Positions 42,105-51,557 are shown, counted from the first letter of the stretch. The stretch: 64,000 nt of DNA from Paenibacillus piri (GCF_004354045.1 NZ_SMRT01000021.1:43250-107249), one strand, 5' to 3'. Translations and numbers: made by a program. The notes: generated by a model not told the origin, from the sequence alone.

Positions 42105-44756
42105 TTACGGCCGGGGACGGGTTCGGTTCGTCGGCAGCGCGACGAGCGGGTCATCAGGCCAGTAATGCTTGGGATAGCGACCTTTGAGGTCTTTTTTGAC
42201 CTCAAAGTAGGCATCCCGCCAAAAGCTGGCCAAATCCCGCGTCACCTGCACGGGACGTTGGGCGGGCGATAGCAGGTGCAGCGTCAACGGGACTTTGCCG
42301 CCGGCGATGCGGGGCGTCTCCTGCAGGCCGAACATTTCCTGCAGCCTGACATGAATCGCCGGCGCCGCCGGGTTGCCGTAATCGACGGCAATCCGCGAGC
42401 CGCTCGGGACGGCGATATGCGTCGGCGCGACGGAGTCGAGCTCGCGGCGCTGATCCCAGGTGAGCAGCGATTCCAGCGCCTCGACGGTTTTCAGACGCTG
42501 AAGCTCCGCACGGCTTTTTATCCCGTAGACATGCGGCCCAAGCCAGTCGCCAAGCGCTGCCAGAAGCGCCTCGTCGGAAGCGTCCGGCCACTTCAGGTCG
42601 TGATGCCGCATGAAGCGGAGCCGTTCCAGGTATTGGTTTGCCGCCTTCGTCCAGGGCAGCAGCCCGAGCCCCTCCTCCGCGATGCCGGCGAGCAGCGCGG
42701 CAAGCGTCTCCTCCGCGCCCGGCGAAGCAAGCGGCGTTTCCTTCAGCACGAGCGCGCCGAGCCGGTGGCGGCTCCGTCCGCGCACGGCTTGGGCGGAGCG
42801 CTCCCAGACGATGCCGGATTCAACGGAAATCCGATCGCTGAAGTGGGCTTCAAGCTCCTGCAGGCTGACGGGAGCGGCCAGATCGATGCGGCTCTCCGGT
42901 CCGTGCCCGTCCAGATCGGCCGCAACCAAATAGGCCGCATCGCTGAGCGGCTGCTGCTGTGCGATATATGCGCCGCGCCCGCCGCTTAGCAGGAAGCGGC
43001 CCGACGACCGCCGCTGGCCGATCCGGTCGGGATATGCGAACGCCAGCAGCAGGCCGCAGTCATTCACGTCGTTCGGCTTGCCCTCTGCAAGCCCGAGCGC
43101 GCGCCGCCACTGGCGGGCTTCGGCGACGATGCGCCGGATGGCTGCCGCATCCGTCTGCGGCCCGGCAAGGCCGGCGGCGTTATCTGTGCCAATGCCGGGG
43201 CCGGAACCGGCGGCGTTCGCATCCGCCGCCATTGCGGCTCCGGCTTGGCGGCTGAGCCCGCCGATGGCCGGCAGCGCGGAGGCAGCGCCGTCCGGGCCGG
43301 CGTCATCGGCCGAGCTCCGGGCCGATGCGCGCCGGAGCGCCTCCAGACGCAGCCGCATGTCACAGTTGTGCGCGCCGTCGCCGCGCAAAATGTCGCGCTC
43401 GTTCAACAGCGCGGCCAGCTCGCAGGCGAGCGCGCCGAGGCCGAGCGGCACGGCTTGCAGCAGCATATGCGAGAGCCGCGGATGGACGCCGAGCTCGACC
43501 ATCTGCCGGCCCTGCGGCGTGAGCGTGCCGTCTGCGGCGAGCGCGCCGAGCCGGCCCAGCAGCTCACGCGCCTGCGCATATGCGGCCGCGGGCGGCGGAT
43601 CGAGCCACAGCAGCTCGTCCGGCGCCGCGCCCCACGCGGCAAGCTCGAGCGCCAGCGGCGCGAGATCCGCCTCCAGCAGCTCGGGCACGGTGCGGGGCGC
43701 GAGCTGCCTGTCGTCCTGCTCCGTCCACAGGCGGTAGCAGACGCCGGGCTCGAGCCGTCCGGCGCGGCCGCGCCGCTGATCCGCCGAGGCGCGCGAGACG
43801 GCGATCGTCTCGAGCCGCGTCATGCCGGTCCGCGTCGAGAAGCGCGGCACGCGCATCAGGCCGCTGTCAATGACGACCCGCACGCCTTCGACGGTCAGGC
43901 TCGACTCGGCGATTGACGTCGCCAGCACGATCTTCCGCGTGCCGGCAGGACCCGGCGCGAGCGCCGCGTCCTGCGCCTGCTGCGGCAGGCTGCCGTGCAG
44001 CGGGGCGACCCGTACGTGCGCGCCCAGCTGCATCGCCCGCAGCTCCGCCTCCGTGCGCCGGATTTCCCCGGCGCCGGGCAAAAAGACGAGCAGATCGCCG
44101 GACTCCGCCTGGAGCGCTCTGGCGACGCAGCGTGCTACGGCCGGCTCCATCCGGCCTTCGATACGCCGGTCGAGGTAGACCGTCTCGACCGGAAAGCTGC
44201 GGCCCTCGCTGCGGATGATCGGCGCATCGTTCAGCAGCGCCGCAATCGGCTCCGCGTCCAGCGTTGCGGACATGACCAGAAGGCGCAGATCGTCGCGCAG
44301 CACGGACTGCGCCTGCAGGCAAAGCGCCAGCCCCAGGTCGGCCTGCAGACTGCGCTCGTGAAACTCGTCGAAGATGACGATGCCGACGTCTTCGAGAGCG
44401 GGATCGCGCTGCAGCAGCCGGGTGAGCACACCCTCCGTGATGACCTCGATTCTCGTCTTCGGTCCGACCTTGCTGTCAAGCCTGACGCGGTAGCCTACAG
44501 TGTCGCCTATCTGCTCGCCCAGCGCTGCGGCCATGTACCGCGCGGCCGCACGTGCGGCCATCCGGCGCGGCTCCAGCATCAGGATGCGTCGTCCGTCCCA
44601 TGCCGCATCGTTCAACAGGGCAAGCGGGACGCGGGTCGTCTTTCCCGCGCCCGGCGGGGCGACCAGCACGGCGCTTGCGGATGCGCGCAGCGCTTCGATG
44701 ACATCCGGCAGCACCGGATCGATCGGCAATTTATGATTCATCGCTTTCAACTCCAT
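42105..44756 (-). CDS. hrpB: ATP-dependent helicase HrpB
   Basis: An 883-residue DEAH-box helicase. Motif I is VLVAPPGAGKTTRVPLALL, motif II VIFDEFHERSLQADL, motif III LVMSATLDAEP, then IVLATSIAESSLTVEGVRVV, motif VI QRRGRAGRLEPG, the HA2 domain and the HrpB C-terminal domain. It is longer than the usual roughly 820 residues because of an Ala/Gly-rich stretch of about 60 residues between HA2 and the C-terminal part (around 43130-43340). The gene is much more GC-rich than its surroundings. Start ATG 44756 has GGAGAG; ATG 44741 is an alternative. Role in cells unknown. Confidence 0.92.
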   Translation of the reverse strand: MELKAMNHKLPIDPVLPDVIEALRASASAVLVAPPGAGKTTRVPLALLNDAAWDGRRILMLEPRRMAARAAARYMAAALGEQIGDTVGYRVRLDSKVGPKTRIEVITEGVLTRLLQRDPALEDVGIVIFDEFHERSLQADLGLALCLQAQSVLRDDLRLLVMSATLDAEPIAALLNDAPIIRSEGRSFPVETVYLDRRIEGRMEPAVARCVARALQAESGDLLVFLPGAGEIRRTEAELRAMQLGAHVRVAPLHGSLPQQAQDAALAPGPAGTRKIVLATSIAESSLTVEGVRVVIDSGLMRVPRFSTRTGMTRLETIAVSRASADQRRGRAGRLEPGVCYRLWTEQDDRQLAPRTVPELLEADLAPLALELAAWGAAPDELLWLDPPPAAAYAQARELLGRLGALAADGTLTPQGRQMVELGVHPRLSHMLLQAVPLGLGALACELAALLNERDILRGDGAHNCDMRLRLEALRRASARSSADDAGPDGAASALPAIGGLSRQAGAAMAADANAAGSGPGIGTDNAAGLAGPQTDAAAIRRIVAEARQWRRALGLAEGKPNDVNDCGLLLAFAYPDRIGQRRSSGRFLLSGGRGAYIAQQQPLSDAAYLVAADLDGHGPESRIDLAAPVSLQELEAHFSDRISVESGIVWERSAQAVRGRSRHRLGALVLKETPLASPGAEETLAALLAGIAEEGLGLLPWTKAANQYLERLRFMRHHDLKWPDASDEALLAALGDWLGPHVYGIKSRAELQRLKTVEALESLLTWDQRRELDSVAPTHIAVPSGSRIAVDYGNPAAPAIHVRLQEMFGLQETPRIAGGKVPLTLHLLSPAQRPVQVTRDLASFWRDAYFEVKKDLKGRYPKHYWPDDPLVALPTNRTRPRP

Positions 44757-44877
44757 GCTTACAAGCTCTCCATTATTGTAATCGGCTTCGAGCCGCATAT
44801 TTCTTGATTGTACCATCAACCCGATTCAAGTTGAAGCAATATGCCGAAGAGCCCTGGCCGTTTCACGACCAAGGCTG

Positions 44878-44904
44878 AAAAAAAGTCTCTCTTAGTAGAG
44901 AGAC
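44878..44904 (-). terminator. Terminator of the 75-aa gene
   Basis: Minus strand: GTCTCTC pairs with GAGAGAC, followed by a run of seven T. The stem includes the last codons and the stop. Confidence 0.85.
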
Positions 44905-45119
44905 AGGGCTAACGAATCGGTTTCGTTAAACGAATGCAGAATGGCCTCGCAGCCGACAATTTCAATGCTGATGATCGAGTCCAGGCATCGTTTGACCGCT
45001 CTTTTGCCTTTTACCAATTTGGCTTCGAGCGCGGAGGTCAGCAAATTGAATTTCTTTTTATTTTTTTCATCGGAGTATACGGGTATGGTCTTATTTTGAA
45101 TCGTAATAAACAGTCTCAT
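44892..45119 (-). CDS. Small hypothetical protein (75 aa)
   Basis: ATG 45119 is preceded by AGGTGGGTG; a GTG three codons earlier is also in frame. The product begins MRLFITIQNKTIPVYSDEK and is basic in the middle (KNKKKF, LVKGKRAVKRCLDSI) with an acidic hydrophobic end. It has no membrane segment or known motif. A dedicated terminator covers its stop codon. The region is AT-rich compared with hrpB next door. Function unknown. Confidence 0.55.
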   Translation of the reverse strand: MRLFITIQNKTIPVYSDEKNKKKFNLLTSALEAKLVKGKRAVKRCLDSIISIEIVGCEAILHSFNETDSLALSLY

Positions 45120-45229
45120 TCCAGTCACCCACCTAATAATTGGATATATAAATAGAATATATTACGATTATTAAAATAACCTTAAAAAATTATGACGATT
45201 TTATAAAAATCACAAATTTTTTTGTAACT

Positions 45230-46135
45230 TTATATATAAAGCACTCTCGCGATAATATCCTGATTGTAGTTGCCGAACGCGCTGCCGTACAAGGTCAGAC
45301 CGTGAACATTGTCGGCTTTGGCCGGGACCGAAAACTTCAGCTTAATGTCGCTCCTGTAATCAAGCCCGATATCGGTCAGCGTCATGTCCGAAATTTTGCG
45401 GCCGTCGATAAAGGAGCCTTCCTTGTTGATGCGGAGCGTTTTGAGCACGCCGTATTGATTCAAATTCGGCAACCACCAATCGGGATTGAAGATGCCTTTT
45501 TCCCCGCCGAAATCGCCCGGGCTCGTCCAGTAGCCGATTTCCGTATCATTCAGGTGAAAGTAAATGTCGGACGGCCAATTGTTGCAGTAGCCCGGCGCCT
45601 CCGAACCGAGCTCCATAATAAACTGCAGCTCCTTGAACTGCTGATTCGGCTTCAAATAATTCGGAATCCGATATTCGAAAAATCCTTCGGTCAGCCATAC
45701 GATTTCCGCATGAATATGCTCGGGATCGGCGAAATAGCGCGGGTCGTCAAATTCCCCGACAATCCGGTCCCTTGTGGCCAGCCCGCAGGTCGGAAGCGCT
45801 TCGTAGGCGCTGTAATGCCCGACTTTGATTTCGACCTCGTACAAATTTTTATTTTCTTTATTCCGCAAATCGACCATCAGCTTGTCTTCGTTCAGGTAGC
45901 ACATTTTTTGAATGCCGTGCTTGCCGACGGCGGTGTTGATTTTGATCAGTCCGCTTTCCTCCAGCTTCTTGATGTGCATCGTGACCGCGCCGTTGGTCAA
46001 ATTCAGCTTGCCCGCGAGATCATTCAGGTTTAATGTTTCGTGGACGGCAAGCAGCTCCATAATTTGAATCCGGATGTCCGAGCTGAGCGCCTTGAACAGC
46101 GGCAGCCCCGATTTCAGTTCTTTGATATGAATCAT
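45230..46135 (-). CDS. ArsR-type HTH regulator with C-terminal sensor domain
   Basis: A 301-residue regulator. The N-terminal ArsR-like winged helix (residues 10-80) has LFKALSSDIRIQIMELL, LNDLAGKLNLTNGAVTMHIK and KKLEESGLI. The remaining 200 residues are beta-rich with many aromatic residues (IYFHLNDTEIGYWTSPGDFGG) and resemble a carbohydrate-binding jelly-roll. It is divergent from the GH51 arabinofuranosidase gene across 208 bases, so it probably senses arabinose or an oligosaccharide and controls that gene. AGAGGAACC precedes ATG 46135. Confidence 0.85.
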   Translation of the reverse strand: MIHIKELKSGLPLFKALSSDIRIQIMELLAVHETLNLNDLAGKLNLTNGAVTMHIKKLEESGLIKINTAVGKHGIQKMCYLNEDKLMVDLRNKENKNLYEVEIKVGHYSAYEALPTCGLATRDRIVGEFDDPRYFADPEHIHAEIVWLTEGFFEYRIPNYLKPNQQFKELQFIMELGSEAPGYCNNWPSDIYFHLNDTEIGYWTSPGDFGGEKGIFNPDWWLPNLNQYGVLKTLRINKEGSFIDGRKISDMTLTDIGLDYRSDIKLKFSVPAKADNVHGLTLYGSAFGNYNQDIIARVLYI

Positions 46136-46222
46136 GGGTAAGGTTCCTCTTTTTTACTATTTTAAAAAATTATAAAATAAAAGACGCAGAAAAGAAAGTG
46201 TGAAATTGCCTTGGGATTTCGC

Positions 46223-46273
46223 TAAAAGCGCTAACATTTTATATTGACATGGCAATAGAGCATCCCATAAAAT
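46223..46273 (+). promoter_or_regulatory. abfA promoter with cre-like box
   Basis: TTGACA (46244), 18 bases and TAAAAT (46268-46273). TAAAAGCGCTAACA at 46223-46236, one mismatch from cre, lies directly upstream of the -35. Confidence 0.6.
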
Positions 46274-46343
46274 AGCAGTCAGGGGGATTATTATATAAAA
46301 TGATTTAGATTAATTTAAAATAAAAGAAATGGGGAATCGAGCA

Positions 46344-47861
46344 ATGACTGAAATGAAGAAAGCGCGTATGATTGTCGAGAAAGATTTCAAAATTGCCGAG
46401 GTCGATAAACGGATTTTCGGCTCCTTCATCGAGCATTTGGGGCGGGCCGTGTATGGCGGCATTTACGAGCCGGGCCATCCGGCGGCGGATGAAAACGGGT
46501 TCCGCAAAGACGTGGTCGACCTGATCAATGAGATCGGGGTGCCGATTATCCGTTATCCCGGCGGCAATTTTGTATCCGGCTATAACTGGGAGGACGGGGT
46601 CGGACCGGTGGCCGAGCGTCCGTCAAGGCTGGAGCTGGCCTGGAAAACCGTCGAGCCCAACGAAGTCGGAACGAATGAATTTATGAAATGGGCCAAGCTG
46701 GTGAACTCCGAGGTCAATATGGCGGTCAATTTGGGCACGCGCGGCATTGACGCCGCCCGCAATTTGGTCGAATATTGCAATCATCCGTCCGGCTCCTATT
46801 GGAGCGATCTGCGCATCTCGCACGGTTATCAGGAGCCTCACAAAATTAAAACGTGGTGCCTGGGCAATGAAATGGACGGTCCTTGGCAGATCGGCCACCG
46901 GACGGCGGTAGAATACGGAAGAATAGCCGTCGAGTCGGCCAAAGTCATGAAATGGGTCGATCCCGGCATCGAGCTGGTCGCCTGCGGAAGCTCCAACCGG
47001 TCGATGCCGACCTATGCGGAGTGGGAAGCGACGGTGCTGGATCATACATACGAACATGTCGACTATTTGTCGCTCCATACTTATTACGGCAATCCGAATA
47101 ACGATCTCCCGAACTATTTGGCCCGGTCGCTCGATATGGACTATTTTATTAAAGAAATTATTGCGACCTGCGATTATATCAAGGCGAAAAAGCGGAGCAA
47201 AAAGACGATGTACCTTTCGTTCGACGAGTGGAACGTATGGTTTCATTCCAGGGAGGCGGACCGTAAAAGAGAGCCGTGGTCGTTCGCGCCTCCGCAGCTG
47301 GAGGACGTATATACGTTTGAGGATGCGCTGCTGGTCGGCTGCCTGCTGATTACGCTGCTGTGCAATTCGGACCGCGTTAAAATCGCCTGCATGGCTCAAT
47401 TGGTCAATGTCATTGCGCCGATTATGACGGAGAACGGCGGGGCGGCATGGCGGCAAACGATTTTTTATCCGTACATGCATGCGTCTGTCTACGGCAGAGG
47501 CGTCGCGCTGAACCCGATCATTTCTTCGCCCAAATACGACAGCAAAGATTTTACGGATGTGCCTTACCTGGAAGCGACGGCGGTCTACAACGAGGAAAAC
47601 GAAGAGCTGACCGTGTTTGCCGTCAATAAGGATTCCGCGGCTGCGCTGCAGCTCGATGCGGATATCCGCGGATTTGCCGGTTACGAGGTAATCGAGCATA
47701 TCGTACTGGAGCATGACGATATGAAAGCGGTCAATACCGCCGCCGTTCCGAATCGGGTCGTTCCGCACAGCCGCGGCGGCGCGCAAGCGAAGGACGGTTA
47801 CATTCAAGCAAGCCTGCCGAAGCTGTCGTGGAACGTGATCCGGCTAAAAGCGCGCAGCTAA
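46344..47861 (+). CDS. abfA: Alpha-N-arabinofuranosidase, GH51
   Basis: A 505-residue intracellular GH51 enzyme. Conserved parts are IFGSFIEHLGRAVYGGIYEP, RYPGGNFVSGYNWEDGVGP, the acid/base Glu in TWCLGNEMDGPWQ and the nucleophile Glu in LSFDEWNVW, with a C-terminal beta-sandwich. It removes terminal alpha-L-arabinofuranosyl residues from arabino-oligosaccharides or arabinoxylan fragments after import; no signal peptide is present. ATG 46344 is given; ATG 46353 is also possible. It is divergent from an ArsR-type regulator and has a cre-like box at its promoter. Confidence 0.94.
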   Translation: MTEMKKARMIVEKDFKIAEVDKRIFGSFIEHLGRAVYGGIYEPGHPAADENGFRKDVVDLINEIGVPIIRYPGGNFVSGYNWEDGVGPVAERPSRLELAWKTVEPNEVGTNEFMKWAKLVNSEVNMAVNLGTRGIDAARNLVEYCNHPSGSYWSDLRISHGYQEPHKIKTWCLGNEMDGPWQIGHRTAVEYGRIAVESAKVMKWVDPGIELVACGSSNRSMPTYAEWEATVLDHTYEHVDYLSLHTYYGNPNNDLPNYLARSLDMDYFIKEIIATCDYIKAKKRSKKTMYLSFDEWNVWFHSREADRKREPWSFAPPQLEDVYTFEDALLVGCLLITLLCNSDRVKIACMAQLVNVIAPIMTENGGAAWRQTIFYPYMHASVYGRGVALNPIISSPKYDSKDFTDVPYLEATAVYNEENEELTVFAVNKDSAAALQLDADIRGFAGYEVIEHIVLEHDDMKAVNTAAVPNRVVPHSRGGAQAKDGYIQASLPKLSWNVIRLKARS

Positions 47862-47896
47862 ACGCAATCTTTTTTATGGCGTCTCACAGAGAGTAC

Positions 47897-47960
47897 GAGC
47901 CCCGGAATGGAAGCCGAAGCACAGCAGCGTGCCGGGGTTCCCATCCGGCGGCTTTTTTTG
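47897..47960 (+). terminator. Terminator after abfA
   Basis: GAGCCCCGG pairs with CCGGGGTTC. Alternatively GCCGG/CCGGC forms directly before GGCTTTTTTT. Confidence 0.65.
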
Positions 47961-48092
47961 CATTCATGTCGGCAGTACGCGGGAGCGGAACAATCGTTAT
48001 AATGATAATTCCTCTTAACGCGGACGGCCGAACCTGTCATAATAGCGGTAAATGACCCGCGCGACAGTTGGAACGGGGACAGGAGGAAGCTT

Positions 48093-49016
48093 ATGGATTA
48101 TCGCAAGCCCGACATCGGCCTTACAGAGGCAATGTCTTTATTGGATCGGTATTGGGGCAGACAGACGGATCATGTGACCGCCGTTTCAGGCGGAAACTTG
48201 AGCAGCGTCTTTTTCTTCGACTCGGAAGGCAAAGGCTTCGTTCTTCGCGTCAGCGCTATTCCGGATGCGTTCAAGCGGGACCGCTGCATATCGGAGCTGC
48301 TGACCTCCCAGGGGGTTCCTTATCCACGCTGTTATAAGGAAGATACGGCCGGACCGTTCGTATTTTCGATTTCGGATCGTATTGAAGGCGGCGTGTTGGC
48401 CGATTTGCCGGAAGCGCAAAAGAATGAGCTTGTGCCGGAGCTTGTTGGGCTAATTACCCGGATGAATCAGGTGGAGCTTGGTCCGACAAGCGGCTTCGGC
48501 TGGATCGGACCGGCCGGAGATGGGACTTATGTCAGTTGGGAAGCATACTTGCATGATTTTTATAAGGAAGATCAGAAGGGCAATTTTTGGGAAAATTGGC
48601 ATGAGCTGTTCCGCAGCGGTTTTTTGGAAAGGGACGTATTCGAGGAGTGCCGCGCACGGCTGCTTCATTACGCTCCATACAATGCGCCTCACCGGTATTT
48701 TGTCCATAACGATTGTCATGCCTGGAATTTGATTACGGACGGGCGCTCGCTGACGGGCATCATAGACGGCAACTGCTTGTACGGCGATTTTGTGATCGAT
48801 ATATCGATTGCCGAGGGCGCTATTCCGGGAAAGGACGCCATTCAGGCTTTTCAGGATCATTATGAGCGGATGGGCATCGGCATTCCCGATTTTAAGGAAC
48901 GGCTGCTGGGAGCCCGTTATTATAAAGGGCTGGACGGGCTCCGCTTTTATGCCAAGACGGGACGCAAGTCTTCCTATGATTCGCTCCGCAGCTTTTTGCT
49001 TTCTTTGACCGGTTAA
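48093..49016 (+). CDS. Aminoglycoside phosphotransferase (APH) family protein
   Basis: A 307-residue kinase-fold protein. Residues 25-60 contain VSGGNLSSVFFFDSEGKGFVLRVS (ATP-binding Lys replaced by an Arg-containing strand). The catalytic loop is YFVHNDCHAWNLITDGR (H-N-D-x-x-x-x-N) and the metal Asp is in GIIDGNCLYGDFVIDISI. Members phosphorylate small molecules such as aminoglycosides, choline or homoserine; the substrate here is not deducible. AGGAGGAAGC precedes ATG 48093. About 100 bases separate it from the lactonase-like gene. Confidence 0.85.
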   Translation: MDYRKPDIGLTEAMSLLDRYWGRQTDHVTAVSGGNLSSVFFFDSEGKGFVLRVSAIPDAFKRDRCISELLTSQGVPYPRCYKEDTAGPFVFSISDRIEGGVLADLPEAQKNELVPELVGLITRMNQVELGPTSGFGWIGPAGDGTYVSWEAYLHDFYKEDQKGNFWENWHELFRSGFLERDVFEECRARLLHYAPYNAPHRYFVHNDCHAWNLITDGRSLTGIIDGNCLYGDFVIDISIAEGAIPGKDAIQAFQDHYERMGIGIPDFKERLLGARYYKGLDGLRFYAKTGRKSSYDSLRSFLLSLTG

Positions 49017-49120
49017 ACGTCATTGGATATATACTTCCCGTCCATTTTATTGTATAAATGGGTTGTAGCCCCTGTTCGTTGAACTTCAGCGGCTGCAATT
49101 CCAATTGGGGGGAACGAAGA

Positions 49121-49966
49121 GTGAGAGTAGATGCGCATCAGCATTATTGGAAGCTGGAGAGAGGCGATTACGGCTGGATCTCTCCCGAGATGAAGGCCAT
49201 TTATAAAGATTTCGGTCCGGCCGATTTATTGCGGCATTTGACGGACAACGGCATCGATAAAACGATCGTCGTGCAAGCCGCGCCGACACTGCGCGATACG
49301 GAGTTTATGCTCGAATTGGCGGCTTCCAACGAGTCCATTGCCGGTATCGTCGGCTGGCTTGACCTGCACAGTCCGAATTATTTGGAGCAGTTTCAAACGT
49401 TTAGGAAGCATCCGTCGTTCGTCGGATTCCGCGTCATGATTCAGGAAATGGAAAATGCGGATGAAGTGCTGGAGCCGGAAGTTATCGAAGCGCTGCGCCA
49501 TTTTGCCGGCATCGGCTTTCCCGTCGACCTGCTGATGCATTCGAGCCAGCTGCCTTCCGTATTGAAGCTGTTGAAAGCGGTGCCGGGCCTGCATGCCGTG
49601 ATCGATCATATCGCCAAGCCGGATATCGCGGCAGGCCAGTGGCAGCCGTGGGCGGAGCAGATGGAGGAGATAGCTTCCTACCCGGGCATTTACTGCAAGC
49701 TGTCCGGGATGGTGACGGAAGCGGATCATCGTGCTTGGCAACCGGAGCAGCTGACCCCATATATCCGGCATACGCTCGACCTGTTCGGCCCGGAGCGCGT
49801 CATGTTCGGCAGCGACTGGCCGGTATGCCTGTTGGCCGCCAGCTACGATCAGGTCGTGCGGACGCTGGATGAGGCGCTGCCCAAAACGTGGGGCGAACGG
49901 GAGAAGGCGGCTCTGTTCGGCGGCAACGCGCTGCGTTTCTATAAGCTGGAGCATCTGCAGCGATAA
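49121..49966 (+). CDS. Amidohydrolase-2 family protein (L-fuconolactonase/rhamnonolactonase-like)
   Basis: A 281-residue TIM barrel of the COG3618 type. VDAHQHYWKLERGDYGW carries the first metal His pair, IAGIVGWLDLHSPNY and GFRVMIQEM follow, then VIDHIAKPDI and MFGSDWPVCLLAA with the catalytic Asp. These enzymes open sugar lactones such as L-fuconolactone or L-rhamnono-lactone. GTG 49121 follows GGGGGGAACG. The nearby arabinofuranosidase fits a sugar-degradation setting, although they are separate transcription units. Confidence 0.87.
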   Translation: MRVDAHQHYWKLERGDYGWISPEMKAIYKDFGPADLLRHLTDNGIDKTIVVQAAPTLRDTEFMLELAASNESIAGIVGWLDLHSPNYLEQFQTFRKHPSFVGFRVMIQEMENADEVLEPEVIEALRHFAGIGFPVDLLMHSSQLPSVLKLLKAVPGLHAVIDHIAKPDIAAGQWQPWAEQMEEIASYPGIYCKLSGMVTEADHRAWQPEQLTPYIRHTLDLFGPERVMFGSDWPVCLLAASYDQVVRTLDEALPKTWGEREKAALFGGNALRFYKLEHLQR

Positions 49967-49988
49967 GGATAAGCATGAAGCAATAAGA

Positions 49989-50045
49989 AAGAACGTCCCG
50001 ACGCGCCTTGGATTGTAGAGCGGCTTGGGGCGTTCTTCTTGTTTG
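49989..50045 (+). terminator. Terminator after the lactonase-like gene
   Basis: AAGAACG-T-CCC pairs with GGG-G-CGTTCTT, followed by CTTGTTTG. Confidence 0.7.
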
Positions 50046-50078
50046 TTGTAAGCAAATGTTGCATACAATGCTTTGCAT

Positions 50079-50224
50079 TTTTGATAAACGCGCCTGCCCT
50101 TGGAGGAGTAGCTATTTCATTTTTGATTTTGTAGAGATCCAGAAAAAGGAAATTCCTGAGATAGTGCAGGTTTTTTTATCGAAATGACTCATTCAATAGA
50201 AATTCCGACAAATATGCAGGAGTT
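50079..50224 (+). repeat. Dispersed hairpin repeat D, copy 2, preceded by a degenerate A-family fragment
   Basis: 50136-50224 (GATCCAG, GATAGTGCAGG, T run, GAAATG, ATTCA, AATATGCAGGAGTT) matches 21738-21833. Directly upstream, TTTTGATAAACGCG near 50079 resembles the start of the TTGACAAACGCG repeat. No gene is seen between 49967 and 50714; 50225-50540 holds nothing I recognise. Confidence 0.6.
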
Positions 50225-50540
50225 CGAACGGATTAGGGAGCGAACGCAATAGGAAGCGGAGAAAACATGCAGTTTCGCAGGAACTTAATCATGCGAAGCG
50301 ATGAGTAGAAGAAAAGATGTGCAATTGCAGTTTTTCCTATCATCCTTTCTCAATCGTTGCCTTGGAATAAATCCTTTCCAATGAAACTTAAACCATTAGT
50401 TCAATATATACAGCAATCTGCCCCGCACTTTTTAATGGCTTGTCAAATAAAATATAACTCCAGGGGCCGCATTGTTCGCAGAAGGCTGATTACGGCTTTA
50501 ATCCTCACCGCTATTTTGTTGTAAAAAATGAAGGTGGATG

Positions 50541-50705
50541 AGGGGCTGTCCCATAAGGGTTTCAACTGGTGATACAGTCCCGGAAAATATGCAAAGCCGC
50601 CTCCAGCACCACTATAATAAGCGGGAATGGAAGTGGCTTTTTACTTACAAATTCATATCAGAGTGGGGGGCTGAAAATCAAAAAATGATCTTTGGGACAG
50701 CCTCC
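50541..50705. mobile_element. MITE-like element or IS remnant (165 bp)
   Basis: The terminal inverted repeats AGGGGCTGTCCCATAAG (left) and CTTTGGGACAGCCTCC (right) resemble ends common to Bacillota IS1182-like elements. The interior has no transposase coding. No target-site duplication is evident. Confidence 0.55.
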
Positions 50706-50714
50706 TTTTTTGAG

Positions 50715-51557
50715 TCAGTCCCGCAGCCATTCCTCCAGCGTTGTCTGCCGCTCCGGATGGAGGCGGCTTCGCGCCAAAAAGCCGGTTCCATGCTGCGGCA
50801 TCGGGTCCTGGTCGGTCGGCTGATAACGAAGGTCCACGCTCCAGCGCACTTCATTCGAACGGTTGGGCGTTGACATATGGATGCACCTGTCGTTGAATAA
50901 TATCGCCGAACCGGCTTTTACCGGCAGCGCGACGGTCGGCGTCGGTCCCAGCTGGCTTTCGGTTAAAGCCGTGTAGCCGGTACCCGTCAACGCTTCGCGA
51001 TGCCAGGCAAGCAGCTTCTGCTTGTGGGTTCGCGGTTTCAGGTGCAGGCAGCCGTTCTCGTGGGTCGAATCGACCAACGGAATCCAGACGGTGATGACGG
51101 GGTTGGCGTTGGCGTCCGGCCAGTATGACTTGTCCTGATGCCAAGGCACGGCGCCCGCGGCAACCTTCGGGACTTTGGGCCGCACATTATAGACCGGATT
51201 GGCGAATATTTCGCCGCCGATTAACGATTCCACCGCGTTCAAAATTTTAGCGTTATTCATCAGCTCGAAATAGCCCGGAAGCCGGTCACGCCAGCTCCGT
51301 CCGTATTTCAAAAAATGCTCCTCGTCAAGTCCTTGAAACAGCTCCGCCAATCGATACCGGAAAGGGCTGGCTTCGAGCTTATCCCGGATCAGTCCGGCTC
51401 CGTACAGCTCCTCGGCGATTTGTGAAACTTTGTCGTTCATCGCCCGCTTGGGCGGCTCCAGCTCCGCTTCGGTCAATAATTCCGGCAGCACCAAGTAGCC
51501 TTCCTCCTGATAAAAGTTTGTTTGCTCCGGCGTCAAGCTGCCCAATGCGCTATCCAT
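50715..51557 (-). CDS. Phytanoyl-CoA dioxygenase (PhyH) family protein
   Basis: A 280-residue Fe(II)/2-oxoglutarate oxygenase. The N-terminus FYQEEGYLVLPELLTEAEL is the family opening. AVPWHQDKSYWP holds the H-x-D iron ligands; VWIPLVDSTHENGCLHLKPRTH is typical, and RCIHMSTPNRS supplies the distal His, with a conserved Arg in RWSVDLRYQP for 2-oxoglutarate. Substrates in bacteria range from ectoine to natural products; none is indicated here. AAGGAGTG precedes ATG 51557. Its 3' end adjoins the MITE-like element. Confidence 0.88.
   Translation of the reverse strand: MDSALGSLTPEQTNFYQEEGYLVLPELLTEAELEPPKRAMNDKVSQIAEELYGAGLIRDKLEASPFRYRLAELFQGLDEEHFLKYGRSWRDRLPGYFELMNNAKILNAVESLIGGEIFANPVYNVRPKVPKVAAGAVPWHQDKSYWPDANANPVITVWIPLVDSTHENGCLHLKPRTHKQKLLAWHREALTGTGYTALTESQLGPTPTVALPVKAGSAILFNDRCIHMSTPNRSNEVRWSVDLRYQPTDQDPMPQHGTGFLARSRLHPERQTTLEEWLRD

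Noticed and set aside
43078..44807. Several long plus-strand frames across hrpB
   Set aside because: All are Arg/Ala-rich shadows caused by high GC; the minus strand carries ordered helicase motifs.
46623..47807. 394-codon antisense frame in the arabinofuranosidase gene
   Set aside because: Arg/His/Gln-rich composition typical of a shadow frame; the plus strand carries both GH51 catalytic motifs.
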